A stretch of 64,000 bases of DNA from the NCBI RefSeq assembly GCF_003350205.1, contig NZ_QLLC01000006.1, positions 1 to 64,000 on the forward strand. Reading direction: 5' to 3'. The notes under the pieces are model-generated. The model ran no database searches. It saw only the letters and a list, made by a program, of their open reading frames with translations, and was not told the DNA's origin. The DNA is from Brevundimonas bullata. GTDB lineage: Bacteria > Pseudomonadota > Alphaproteobacteria > Caulobacterales > Caulobacteraceae. The position numbers and the translations under genes were made by a program. Of the stretch, positions 46,958 to 54,975 are shown in pieces; the first letter of the stretch is position 1; every line of letters starts with the position of its first letter.

Positions 46958-48333
46958 CCGCACCCAGGTCGCCTCGTCCTCACAGCCTGCTCAAAAGGCT
47001 GTTCATCGCCCAGATCGCCCCCCTCAGCCTGGTGGCGGTCGTGCTTCTGGTGGCCGGGTCCTGGACGGCGCACCGCGTCGTAGAGCGCACGTCCGATCGC
47101 CTGCTGGCGGGCGCCACTCAGGCCATCCTTGAAACCGTATCCTTCAGCGACGCCCAGGTCACTGTCGATGTATCGCCCTGGTCCCTGGCCCTGCTGGACA
47201 GCCCGGAGCGCGATGCGGTCTTCTATAGCGTGCGCGAGGGCGACCGCCTGATTACCGGCTACGACGAACTCCCCATCCTGAGCGCCACAGGCGTCGACCA
47301 GCCCAGATTCGCCAATCTCACGGTTCGAGGTCTGCCGGTGCGGATGGCGCAACAATCGGTCGAAATTCCCGGCCAACCCTCCCCGGTCATCGTCTCGGTG
47401 GCTCAGAGCCTGGATTCGCGCCAGGCCAGCGTCCGTGAGTTGAACCTCAGCCTGCTGTTGCTGCCGGGGCTTCTGGTCGTGCTCGCGGCCCTCCTGATCT
47501 GGCCCGCTATCCAATGGGGTCTCTATTCCCTGAAGCGGTTAACGCGAGAACTGGCGTCACGCTCTCAAGCCGGCGCCACCGACTTTGCCCCTGCGCCGAT
47601 CAACCTGGCGCCGCGAGAGCTGGCCTCGGCGCTCTCGGCCTTCAACACCTTGCTGGCGAGCCTGGAGAGATCCACCTCGGGCATGCAGCGTTTCTCGGCC
47701 GACGCCTCGCATCAGCTCAGGACGCCGCTCACCGTGGTCGCCGCCAACCTGGATCTTCTGGCGGGCTCACGCCGTCCCTGGTCCAAGGCGGATCGGCGCC
47801 TCTTGAGCGATTCCAAGGACGCCATCGCCGCCATGTCCCGGCTGATCAATCAGCTTCTGTCCACGGCGCGGGCCGACAGCGCTCCCGGACTGAACCAGGC
47901 GGACATCGGGCGGACCGTGCGCATCGCGGTGGAAAGCCTGCGCTCCAGCCTCCCCTGCGACGCCGTGCGTATGCGGCTGCCTGACGGCGTCGTCGCGGTC
48001 CAAGGCGATGAGAACCTGATCGTCGAACAGATGATCAACCTGCTGGACAACGCCTCACGCTACGGCGCGCCGCCTGTCATCGTTCATGTCGCCCGACGTG
48101 AAGGGCAGGTCCGTATCACCGTCTGGGACCACGGCCCCGGCGTCGATGACGCAGAACTGCCTCGCCTGCCCGAACGATTCTTCCGTAGCCGCACGGCGCC
48201 GCGGGCGACCGGATCAGGCCTGGGCCTGTCGATTGTCGCCAGCATGGCCAAGGCCCAGGGCGCCGAATTCCGCCTCGCCAATCGCGCTCGGCGGCCCGGA
48301 CTGGTCGCGACCTTGACCTATCGCTCAGCCTAG
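46954..48333 (+). CDS. Sensor histidine kinase (TctE-like)
   Basis: 459 residues from GTG 46954 (overlap GTGA with the regulator). Two membrane helices (about 17-37 and 165-186) flank a periplasmic 2CSK_N-type domain; the kinase core has the phospho-acceptor H253 in DASHQLRTPLT, the N box in INLLDNASRYG, and G boxes VWDHGPGVDD and GSGLGLSIVASM. Together with the binding lipoprotein it probably forms a three-part sensor. Confidence 0.93.
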   Translation: MTAPRSPRPHSLLKRLFIAQIAPLSLVAVVLLVAGSWTAHRVVERTSDRLLAGATQAILETVSFSDAQVTVDVSPWSLALLDSPERDAVFYSVREGDRLITGYDELPILSATGVDQPRFANLTVRGLPVRMAQQSVEIPGQPSPVIVSVAQSLDSRQASVRELNLSLLLLPGLLVVLAALLIWPAIQWGLYSLKRLTRELASRSQAGATDFAPAPINLAPRELASALSAFNTLLASLERSTSGMQRFSADASHQLRTPLTVVAANLDLLAGSRRPWSKADRRLLSDSKDAIAAMSRLINQLLSTARADSAPGLNQADIGRTVRIAVESLRSSLPCDAVRMRLPDGVVAVQGDENLIVEQMINLLDNASRYGAPPVIVHVARREGQVRITVWDHGPGVDDAELPRLPERFFRSRTAPRATGSGLGLSIVASMAKAQGAEFRLANRARRPGLVATLTYRSA

Positions 48334-48344
48334 AGGGCTCGACG

Positions 48345-48379
48345 GATCAAAAAAAGACCCGGCGCATTTCGCGCCGGGC
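48345..48379. terminator. Hairpin terminator between histidine kinase and lipoprotein genes
   Basis: Stem CCCGGCGC/GCGCCGGG (48358-48365 with 48371-48378). The A-run on its left makes it a good terminator for the minus strand; on the plus strand the T content is poor. Confidence 0.65.
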
Positions 48380-48485
48380 TTAAAGTCGTTCGTTCGGTGA
48401 TGGTGGGTGTCCTCGAAGAAAAGAAGACAGGGCCTTTGATCAACGTGTTTGGTTAATGAAATCTAAATTGTCCTAGATCGGCACA

Positions 48486-49226
48486 TCACAGATCCGGGAA
48501 CCAACTGGTCTGCCGCGCCGACGGCGACAGGGCGCGCGTCAGCCGCCATCCCGATCCCGACCGCTCGACCACACCAAGGCTCGCAGCGCCTGCCGGCCCC
48601 GGATAGGCGAAGGTCGCCTCCCCGACCGTGATGTCCATCGGTCGATCGCCCACGCCCGAGAGCGCAGCCGTCCAGCGACCGCTCGCGTCGGCGACAGCCT
48701 CGACCGCCACGCCGCCGTCTGCGGAAATGGCCACCCGTGCGCCAGGCTGCGCCCGTCCGGAGACCAGCAAGCCTCGCCCGTCGTCATCCACCGAATCCAG
48801 AACCGGACCGGCGGACAACCGACGACTGGCTCCGCCCTCGATCAACAGCGCCGCCAGATCGCCTCCGTCGCTCGCCAGGATCAATCGCTCGGGTCCTGGC
48901 GCCGGAAACTGACCGATCTGAACCTCAGGCGTCAGCAGCATGGCTGTCGGCAAGGCGCCGACGCGCAGTTCGAAGCGCCCTGCGGCGTCCGTTCCGGCGG
49001 CAAAGGCGACATCCTGATCGCCTCGCAGCACCACGCGCGCCCCCGGCGGCGCATCGCCGCGGACGATCAGACCCGCGCCCTGACGCACGACGGCGCTGAT
49101 GCGCGGCGACGCCGTCCACCCGCCGTCCTGGCGGGCTTCTTCGCCCTTGTTGCGCTCGACCGGCGCGCTGCACCCTGCAAGAGCCAGCGCGACGCCTGCC
49201 CATGCGACGACAATCCGACGTTTCAT
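48486..49226 (-). CDS. Lipoprotein with two Ig-like repeats
   Basis: 246 residues from ATG 49226. Lipobox ALAGCS (C19). Two similar beta-rich repeats: GLIVRGDAPPGARVVLRG with GTDAAGRFELRVG, and GLLVSGRAQPGARVAISADG with VADASGRWTAAL, as in bacterial Ig-like (Big) or carboxypeptidase-regulatory-like modules. The C-terminus is GWRLTRALSPSARQTSW. Probably an envelope lipoprotein; no more precise function is visible. Longer upstream frame (to 49424) overlaps the divergent LOG gene and is unlikely. Confidence 0.75.
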   Translation of the reverse strand: MKRRIVVAWAGVALALAGCSAPVERNKGEEARQDGGWTASPRISAVVRQGAGLIVRGDAPPGARVVLRGDQDVAFAAGTDAAGRFELRVGALPTAMLLTPEVQIGQFPAPGPERLILASDGGDLAALLIEGGASRRLSAGPVLDSVDDDGRGLLVSGRAQPGARVAISADGGVAVEAVADASGRWTAALSGVGDRPMDITVGEATFAYPGPAGAASLGVVERSGSGWRLTRALSPSARQTSWFPDL

Positions 49227-49308
49227 CCTGACCCGCGTAGCGATATGCCTAGGTCCATCAGATAGCGCGGCGGACGCTGCCCTGTCTTCCTTCCTGTATC
49301 GAGGCCCC

Positions 49309-49914
49309 ATGTCTTTGCCGCCCGCCACCATTGCTCCCTTCGACGGCCGTTCGGTCTGCCTGTTCTGCGGTTCGTCGGACGGAGCTGATCCGCAGTACGT
49401 CCAGGCCGCCAGCGCCTTCGGCAAGGCGACGGCCCAGGCGGGCTGGCGGCTGGTCTATGGCGGCGGCGGCGTCGGCCTGATGGGGGCCTCGGCGCGTGCG
49501 GCGCATGAAGCCGGCGGTCGCGTCGTCGGCATCATGCCGGCCTTCCTGCGCAGCCGCGAGCGCCTGTTCGACGACGTCGAGACCGTGGTCGTCACCTCGA
49601 TGCATGAGCGCAAGCAGCTGATGTATGATCAATCCGACGTCTTCGTCGTGGCGCCCGGCGGCATTGGCACCCTGGAAGAAGCCATCGAGCTGTTGTCGTG
49701 GAAGCGGCTGGATCTGCACGCCAAGCCGGTCATCTTCCTGAACCTGAACGGTTTCTGGGAAAACTATTTCGCCCTCATCCGCCACAGCGTGCATGAAGGC
49801 ATGACCCCGGCCAGCTTCCTCGACGCCTACATCAGCGTCGATACGGTCGAGGAGGCCGTCATCGCCATGAAAAAGGCCGACGAAACGCCGCACTTGAAAC
49901 ATGATCATCGGTAA
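49309..49914 (+). CDS. LOG-family (TIGR00730) nucleotide phosphoribohydrolase
   Basis: 201 residues from ATG 49309. Rossmann-fold lysine-decarboxylase-like family with the signature VAPGGIGTLEEAIE and the GGGGVGLMG loop. Members (LOG, YgdH, Cg2612) cleave nucleoside 5'-monophosphates to base and ribose phosphate, activating cytokinins in plants. It has no lysine-decarboxylase activity despite older names. Single gene with a short leader. Confidence 0.92.
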   Translation: MSLPPATIAPFDGRSVCLFCGSSDGADPQYVQAASAFGKATAQAGWRLVYGGGGVGLMGASARAAHEAGGRVVGIMPAFLRSRERLFDDVETVVVTSMHERKQLMYDQSDVFVVAPGGIGTLEEAIELLSWKRLDLHAKPVIFLNLNGFWENYFALIRHSVHEGMTPASFLDAYISVDTVEEAVIAMKKADETPHLKHDHR

Positions 49915-49959
49915 GTAAACGTGGGTCAGTAAACGCCGATCCGTTGCCTCGAAACCGCA

Positions 49960-49988
49960 TTGACAGTTTCCAAAGAAAACGGACTATG
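49960..49988 (+). promoter_or_regulatory. Possible promoter of the small secreted protein gene
   Basis: TTGACA (49960-49965) with a weak -10 ACTATG after 17 bases, 44 bases before the ATG. Confidence 0.35.
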
Positions 49989-50031
49989 GCGTCACAAGGG
50001 CGTGCGCCCTGCCCATTTCGGAGTCTTGTCC

Positions 50032-50328
50032 ATGCGTGCTCTTCTCGTCGCTGCAGCCCTGTTTGTCGCTGCCCCCGCCTTCGCTGCAGACGCCCCGGCC
50101 ACCAGCCTGACGCTCGCGGACGCAGCCAAGGCTCCGGCCGGCCGCGTCATCGTCGACGGCGCCGCCTGGCGTTGCGAAGGCGCGTCCTGCACCGCCACCG
50201 GCGGGTCCAGTCAGCCCGCCGCCCGCGCCTGCCGCCGCGTCGTCGCCAAGCTCGGCCCGGTCACGGCCTTCAGCTACAAGGGCGAGGCTCTGGACGAACA
50301 GGCCCTGGTGACCTGCAACGCCGGCTGA
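50032..50328 (+). CDS. Small secreted cysteine-containing protein
   Basis: 98 residues with a clear signal peptide (MRALLVAAALFVAAPAFAA). The mature protein has AAWRCEGASCTATGGSSQPA, then ARACRRVVAKLGPVTAFSYK and a last cysteine in ALVTCNAG, i.e. four cysteines that could form two disulfides. I believe similar small exported proteins recur in Caulobacterales and sphingomonads (named CC_3452 family by some annotators), but I am not sure; no function is known. ATG 50032 is preferred over upstream starts because of the signal peptide. Confidence 0.75.
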   Translation: MRALLVAAALFVAAPAFAADAPATSLTLADAAKAPAGRVIVDGAAWRCEGASCTATGGSSQPAARACRRVVAKLGPVTAFSYKGEALDEQALVTCNAG

Positions 50329-50354
50329 TCCAGCCGCCATAGCGCTGAAAACGA

Positions 50355-50389
50355 AAAAGGCCGCCTTCGCGACAAGGCGGCCTTTCTTG
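50355..50389. terminator. Bidirectional terminator between secreted-protein gene and gltX
   Basis: 12-base stem AAAGGCCGCCTT/AAGGCGGCCTTT (50356-50367 with 50374-50385), A-rich on the left and TTTCTTGT on the right; serves two convergent genes. Confidence 0.88.
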
Positions 50390-50413
50390 TATCTGGCTTG
50401 GAGCTTGAGGGGC

Positions 50414-51748
50414 TCAGCCCGCCTCGCCCTTCAGGCGACGCACGATGGCCTCGCGCCCGATCAGCGGAGCCATGGCCGCCATGTCCGGTCCGTGCGCCTG
50501 CCCTGTCAGGATCAGGCGCAGCGGCATGAACAGCCCCTTGCCCTTGGCGCCGGTCTTTTCCTTCACCGCCGTCGTCCAGGCCGACCATGCGCCCGCGTCG
50601 ATGACCTCGGGCAGGACTTCCAGAGCCGCAGCCGCAAAGGCCGGGTCCTCGATCACCGGCGTGACCGGGCCGGTGACGATCCGCGCCATATCGGCCACGT
50701 CCGCGAACTTGTTCAGGTTGCCGCGCACGGTGTCCCAGAAGACCTCGCCCAGATCGACCCCCAGCCCCGCCAGACGCGGCTGCGCCTCGACATAGGTCAT
50801 GGCGTGCAGGGCCTGGGCGTTCAGGCGGTCCAGGTCGGCGGTGTCGTAACGCGCTGGCGAACGCCCCATCTTGGAGAAGGCGAAGGCCTGGCCCAGGGCC
50901 TCGACCGAGGCCGCGATCTCCAGATTGTCCGAGGTGCCGATCTTGCCCAGGTGGCTGGTGATGGCGATGGGCTCATAGCCCTGATCGCGCATGTCGCTGA
51001 TCGACAGCGAGCCCAGACGCTTGGACAGGGCCGCGCCGTCCGCGCCGACCAGCAGCGGCATGTGAGCGAAGCCCGGAACCTTGGCGTCCAGCGCTTCGAA
51101 TATCTCGATCTGCGCCCCGGTGTTGGTGACGTGGTCCTCGCCCCGGATGATGTGGGTGATGTCCATATCGATGTCGTCGACGACCGACGGCAGCGTATAG
51201 AGGAACAGGCCGTCCTCGCGGATCAGCACCGGGTCCGACATCGAGGCGGTGTCCACCTCGGCGTGACCGCGCGCCAGATCTTCCCAGGCGACGCGCTTGC
51301 CGTCCAGCTTGAAGCGCCAGTGGGGACGACGACCTTCGGCCTCATAGGCGGCCTTCTCGGCCTCGGTCAGTTCCAGTGCTGCGCGGTCGTAGATCGGCGG
51401 CAGACCGCGCGACAACTGCACCTTGCGGCGGCGATCCAACTCGTCCGAGGTTTCATAGCAGGGATAGAGGCGGCCCGACGCCTTCAGGCGCGCGGCGGCC
51501 TCTTCATAGCGGTCGAACCGCTTGGACTGGTTGTAGCGCTCGTCCCAGACCAGACCCAGCCAGGTCAGGTCGGTCTCGATGCCGTCCTCGAACTCTTGCG
51601 TCGAACGCGCCAGATCGGTGTCGTCGATGCGCAGAACGAAAGAGCCGCCCTGCCCCTTGGCGAACAGCCAGTTCACCAGAGCGGTGCGGACATTGCCGAC
51701 GTGCAGCTTACCCGTGGGAGACGGAGCGAAACGAACCTTGACGGACAT
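50414..51748 (-). CDS. gltX: Glutamyl-tRNA synthetase
   Basis: 444 residues, class I. The HIGH-like motif is LHVGN (15-19) in FAPSPTGKLHVGNVRTAL and the KMSKS-like loop is ALSKRLGSLSI. It is at the short end of the family range, like the GluRS2 type of alphaproteobacteria, which prefers tRNA-Gln for the GatCAB pathway. A tRNA-Gln gene is in the window; no glnS or gat gene is. Which type this enzyme belongs to needs tree comparison. Confidence 0.93.
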   Translation of the reverse strand: MSVKVRFAPSPTGKLHVGNVRTALVNWLFAKGQGGSFVLRIDDTDLARSTQEFEDGIETDLTWLGLVWDERYNQSKRFDRYEEAAARLKASGRLYPCYETSDELDRRRKVQLSRGLPPIYDRAALELTEAEKAAYEAEGRRPHWRFKLDGKRVAWEDLARGHAEVDTASMSDPVLIREDGLFLYTLPSVVDDIDMDITHIIRGEDHVTNTGAQIEIFEALDAKVPGFAHMPLLVGADGAALSKRLGSLSISDMRDQGYEPIAITSHLGKIGTSDNLEIAASVEALGQAFAFSKMGRSPARYDTADLDRLNAQALHAMTYVEAQPRLAGLGVDLGEVFWDTVRGNLNKFADVADMARIVTGPVTPVIEDPAFAAAALEVLPEVIDAGAWSAWTTAVKEKTGAKGKGLFMPLRLILTGQAHGPDMAAMAPLIGREAIVRRLKGEAG

Positions 51749-51832
51749 GGGGGATCAACGACCTCGATAGGAAGGCGGCTTGGTCGCGCCGCCGTCCGCT
51801 CAAGTCAAGTCGATCCGCCCAATCAGTGCAGA

Positions 51833-52282
51833 TCAGTCGTCGCGATGGACCCGTTCGCGGCGTTCGTGCCGCTCCTGGGCCTCGACCGACAGGGTCGCCG
51901 TCGGCCGCGCTTCCAGTCGGCCCAGACCGATCGGTTCGCCCGTGTCCTCACAATAGCCGTAGGACCCATCCTCGATCCGGCGCAGCGCATCCTCGATCTT
52001 GGAGATCAGCTTGCGTTGCCGGTCACGGGTCCGAAGTTCCAGCGCCCGGTCGGATTCCGACGAGGCCCGGTCCACCAGATCCGGGTGGTTCTCGGTCTCG
52101 GCTTTCAGATTAACAACAGTGCCCTTGGATTCGCGAAGGATCTCATCCTTCCACGCCAAGAGCTTGGCCTTGAAGTAGGCCAGCTGCCGCTCGTTCATAA
52201 ACGGCTCGTCGTCGGTAGGACGGTAAACCACCGTATCCCCCTCGATCACAGACGCTAATGCGTTCATCGCACTCACGCTCAT
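51833..52282 (-). CDS. dksA: RNA polymerase-binding transcription factor DksA
   Basis: 149 residues from ATG 52282. Coiled-coil hairpin (about 35-105) with the aspartate-rich turn TENHPDLVDRASSESDRALE, followed by the globular end YGYCEDTGEPIGLGRLEARP. Of the four zinc cysteines of Escherichia coli DksA only C111 remains, so it is a zinc-independent form as usual in alphaproteobacteria. Located after fliX on the same strand, the Caulobacter arrangement. Confidence 0.92.
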   Translation of the reverse strand: MSVSAMNALASVIEGDTVVYRPTDDEPFMNERQLAYFKAKLLAWKDEILRESKGTVVNLKAETENHPDLVDRASSESDRALELRTRDRQRKLISKIEDALRRIEDGSYGYCEDTGEPIGLGRLEARPTATLSVEAQERHERRERVHRDD

Positions 52283-52452
52283 TTGTCTGCGCCCCCCTGC
52301 GGCGCAATGGCCGTATAGGCAAGCCGGAGAGTCGCGGCAATGGTGTTCGCGTCTCCGTGATATGGCGCAGCTAAACAAATGCGGCGGCAGTGTGGCAAAA
52401 TGTCCTCACCCCGCCCGACCAGGCCGATTTTCAGCCCAGTATCCCGAGACGT

Positions 52453-52878
52453 CTAGGCGCGCGCCCGCGCCGCTTCCGCCTTCGCCATTTCCACGGAGGC
52501 GCGCAGATCAATCTGGTCCAGCACGCCCTTCAGCCCCGGATCGGCATCATCGGGACGTTCCTCGCGCAGGCTGCGCGCCAGTCGCTCCAGCGCCGGCGCC
52601 CCGTCCTGACCGTTCAGCAGCGCTAGTTTCAGTTCATCCAGCCGATCCAGCAGTCCGCCGCCGCGCCTGATCGCCCGACGACGACGCTCTGTGGCGTCCT
52701 CCACGCCTTGCAGGGCCATCAGAGCGGACACCCCCGCCACGCTGGACGCCGACGAGGTCGCAGCCGCCGAGGCCGGGCCCGAAGCCCCACCGCTGGCCGG
52801 CAGGCTGAAGCCGCCCGTCGAACGCGTGGGACGCGAGCCTTGCGAGGATGTTGTGCCCGAGGGGCCGGTGACCTTCAT
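52453..52878 (-). CDS. fliX: Flagellar assembly regulator FliX
   Basis: 141 residues. FliX couples assembly of the class II flagellar structure to the activity of the sigma-54 activator FlbD in Caulobacter. Features are a Ser/Gly/Ala-rich N-terminus (about 1-45) with MKVTGPSGTT and a helical C-terminal half with VSALMALQGVED, RRGGGLLDRLDELKLALL and VDQIDLR-like helices ending in an Ala/Arg tail. Divergent from flgI, as in Caulobacter crescentus. Restricted to this lineage, so it supports the taxonomic call. Confidence 0.9.
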   Translation of the reverse strand: MKVTGPSGTTSSQGSRPTRSTGGFSLPASGGASGPASAAATSSASSVAGVSALMALQGVEDATERRRRAIRRGGGLLDRLDELKLALLNGQDGAPALERLARSLREERPDDADPGLKGVLDQIDLRASVEMAKAEAARARA

Positions 52879-52939
52879 GATCCATGCTCCCGATCAGCCT
52901 GGACCATCGGGCACGACCGTCACCGCTTGGTTAACGCCT

Positions 52940-52954
52940 CGGCAAATTCTGCCG
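52940..52954. promoter_or_regulatory. Probable FlbD-binding (ftr-like) element
   Basis: Imperfect 15-base palindrome CGGCA-AATTC-TGCCG between fliX and flgI, about 53 bases upstream of the sigma-54 promoter of flgI. It fits the position and rough sequence of Caulobacter ftr elements; the assignment rests on similarity of layout. Confidence 0.5.
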
Positions 52955-52987
52955 TTAGGCAAGGCGCAGAAACCTGACGGGCGCTGA

Positions 52988-53000
52988 AATCAAAGACTTT
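52988..53000 (+). promoter_or_regulatory. IHF-like site
   Basis: AATCAAAGACTTT matches WATCAANNNNTTR at 12 of 13 positions and lies between the ftr-like element and the -24/-12 promoter, where IHF would bend the DNA. Confidence 0.5.
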
Positions 53001-53006
53001 TTCTTA

Positions 53007-53022
53007 CGGCACGAACTTCGCA
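53007..53022 (+). promoter_or_regulatory. Sigma-54 promoter of flgI
   Basis: CGGCACGAACTTCGCA: GG (53008-53009) and GC (53020-53021) are separated by ten bases, the strict -24/-12 spacing, and GGCACG is the consensus -24 block. The start of flgI is 38 bases on. Confidence 0.75.
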
Positions 53023-53059
53023 TGGTTAATCGCGAACGCCTCAACAGGACGTCTGTCGT

Positions 53060-54178
53060 ATGCAGAAGTTGCTCACCGCCCTCATCGCCTCCGCTTCCGC
53101 CGCCCTGATTCTGGCGGCGGCGCCGAACGCGGCTGAGGCTCAGTCGCGCATCAAGGATATCGTCTCCATCGAAGGCGTCCGCACCAACCAGCTGGTCGGC
53201 TACGGCCTGGTGGTCGGCCTAAACGGCACCGGCGACTCCTTGCGCAACTCGCCCTTCACCCGCCAGTCGCTGGAAGGGATGATGGAGCGTCAGGGCGTCA
53301 ACATCCGCGGCGCCAACCTGAACACCAAGAACGTGGCGGCGGTCATGATCACCGCCGACCTGCCGCCCTTCGCCACGCCGGGTTCGCGTCTGGACGTCGC
53401 CGTCTCGGCCATGGGCGACGCCAAGAGCCTGCTGGGCGGCACGCTTCTGGTCACAGCCCTCCAAGGCGCCGACGGCGAGATCTACGCTGTGGCCCAAGGG
53501 TCCGTTCAGACCGGCGCCGTCTCGGCTTCGGGCGGCTCCGGCTCCTCGGTGACGCGCGGCGTCCCCACCGCCGGCCGCATCGCCTCGGGCGGCGTGGTCG
53601 AGCGCGAGACCGGCTTCGACCTCTCGGCCATGCCTGTCGTGCGCCTGACCCTGCGCAACCCCGACTTCACCACGGCCCAGCGCGTCGCCGCCGCCATCAA
53701 CCAGTCCTATCCCGAGAGCGCCTTCGCCGAGAACGGCACCGTCGTCGCCATCCGCGCGCCCCAGACCATGGGCATGGCCGGCTTCGTTAGCCGCGTCGAG
53801 AACCTGCCGGTCCGGGTCGACACCCCGGCCAAGGTCATCATCGACGAGGTCAACGGCGTCATCGTCATGGGCGACGCCGTCCGCATCTCCACCGTCGCCA
53901 TCGCCCAGGGCAACCTGACCGTCTCGGTTCAGGAAAACCCCCTGGTCAGCCAGCCCGAGCCCTTCAGCCGGGGCGGCCAGACCGTCGTCGTGCCCCAGTC
54001 GAACATCTCGGTCGAAGAAGAAACCGGCCGCCAGATGCGCATCGTCAACGGCGGGACCTCGCTCTCGACCCTGGTCAACGGCCTGAATGCGCTGGGCGTC
54101 AGCCCGCGCGACATGATCAGCATCCTGCAGGCCATCAAGGCCGCCGGCGCTCTGCAAGCCGACATCGAGGTGATGTAA
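53060..54178 (+). CDS. flgI: Flagellar P-ring protein FlgI
   Basis: 372 residues. Exported to the periplasm (signal peptide about 1-27, NAAEAQS) and assembled into the P ring around the rod at the peptidoglycan. SRIKDIVSIEGVRTNQLVGY, GLVVGLNGTGDS and TARNVAAVMITADLPPFA-type strands are diagnostic, as is the closing ISILQAIKAAGALQADIEVM. Stop and the next ATG share one base. Driven by a sigma-54 promoter with FlbD- and IHF-like sites. Confidence 0.96.
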   Translation: MQKLLTALIASASAALILAAAPNAAEAQSRIKDIVSIEGVRTNQLVGYGLVVGLNGTGDSLRNSPFTRQSLEGMMERQGVNIRGANLNTKNVAAVMITADLPPFATPGSRLDVAVSAMGDAKSLLGGTLLVTALQGADGEIYAVAQGSVQTGAVSASGGSGSSVTRGVPTAGRIASGGVVERETGFDLSAMPVVRLTLRNPDFTTAQRVAAAINQSYPESAFAENGTVVAIRAPQTMGMAGFVSRVENLPVRVDTPAKVIIDEVNGVIVMGDAVRISTVAIAQGNLTVSVQENPLVSQPEPFSRGGQTVVVPQSNISVEEETGRQMRIVNGGTSLSTLVNGLNALGVSPRDMISILQAIKAAGALQADIEVM

Positions 54179-54483
54179 TGGACGCCCTGCCCGTCGCCAC
54201 CGGCTTCCTGCGCCCCGCCGACCCGACCGCCAAGCGCGGCCAGTCGCCGGAACAGATGCGCGAAACCGCCCAGGCCTTCGAGGCGAGCTTCCTGTCGCAG
54301 ATGCTCAAGCCCATGTTCGAGGGCCTGGAAACCGACGGCCCCTTCGGCGGCGGCGAGGGCGAGGCCACCTGGCGCAGCTTCCTGATCGACGCCATGGCCA
54401 AGCAGGCCGTCAAGGCCGGCGGCATTGGTCTGGCCGACACCGTCATGTCCGAAATGCTCAAGATGCAGGAACAGCCCACGTGA
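54178..54483 (+). CDS. Rod-binding protein (FlgJ N-terminal/CheL type)
   Basis: 101 residues corresponding to the N-terminal rod-binding domain of FlgJ without the peptidoglycan hydrolase half. AQAFEASFLSQMLKPMFEGL and GGGEGEATWRSFLIDAMAKQ are the family core. In Caulobacter the matching gene after flgI is called cheL. ATG overlaps the flgI stop (TAATG). Confidence 0.88.
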   Translation: MDALPVATGFLRPADPTAKRGQSPEQMRETAQAFEASFLSQMLKPMFEGLETDGPFGGGEGEATWRSFLIDAMAKQAVKAGGIGLADTVMSEMLKMQEQPT

Positions 54484-54920
54484 CCCCCGACGTCGAGACC
54501 TCCACCCTTCGCGCCCAGCAGCTGATCAACCTGACCCAGGCCCTGACCGCGCGCCTGAGCGCCGAAAGCGCCGCCTTCCGCGCCCATCGCGCCCAGGACG
54601 TCGCCGCGGGCATGGCCGAGACCCAGGAACTGGCCAACCTCTATCGTCGCGAGTCCGCCCAGGCCAAGGCTGCGCCCGCCTTCCTTCAGGTCATTCCCGC
54701 GGCCGAGCGAGACGCCCTGCTCGCCGCGACCGAGGCCTTCGAGGCCGTCCTGTCCGAACACGCCTCGGTCGTCGACGCCGCCCGTCAGGTGTCCGAAGGC
54801 CTGGTCCGCACCATCGCCGCCGCGGTCGCCGGCGCCCGCGCCCAGGGCGTCGGCTACGGCGCGTCAGGCCGCGCCACCGAGGGCGACGGCCGCGCCGTGG
54901 CGCTGAACCGCAAGGCCTGA
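54480..54920 (+). CDS. flbY: FlbY-like flagellar protein
   Basis: 146 residues from GTG 54480, overlapping the previous stop by four bases. Almost entirely helical: RAQQLINLTQALTARLSAES, ETQELANLYRRESAQAKA and AATEAFEAVLSEHASVVDAA, a FlgN-like coiled-coil pattern. Position after flgI and cheL equals flbY in Caulobacter; I name it mainly by context, so the symbol is less sure than the flagellar role. Such proteins may act as chaperones for hook-associated proteins. Confidence 0.75.
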   Translation: MTPDVETSTLRAQQLINLTQALTARLSAESAAFRAHRAQDVAAGMAETQELANLYRRESAQAKAAPAFLQVIPAAERDALLAATEAFEAVLSEHASVVDAARQVSEGLVRTIAAAVAGARAQGVGYGASGRATEGDGRAVALNRKA

Positions 54921-54975
54921 CGCAAGCCTGTCGCGATCCGTGGTTTATTAACGCCCCGCGGCGCATGCTTCAGCC

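Noticed and set aside
48440-48465. CtrA-like motif (TTAA-N7-TAAA) after the histidine kinase gene
   Set aside because: One mismatch to the consensus and no gene starts nearby in either direction.
50387-52258. 623-codon open frame opposite gltX and dksA
   Set aside because: Runs across two real genes and the gap between them; composition typical of shadow frames.
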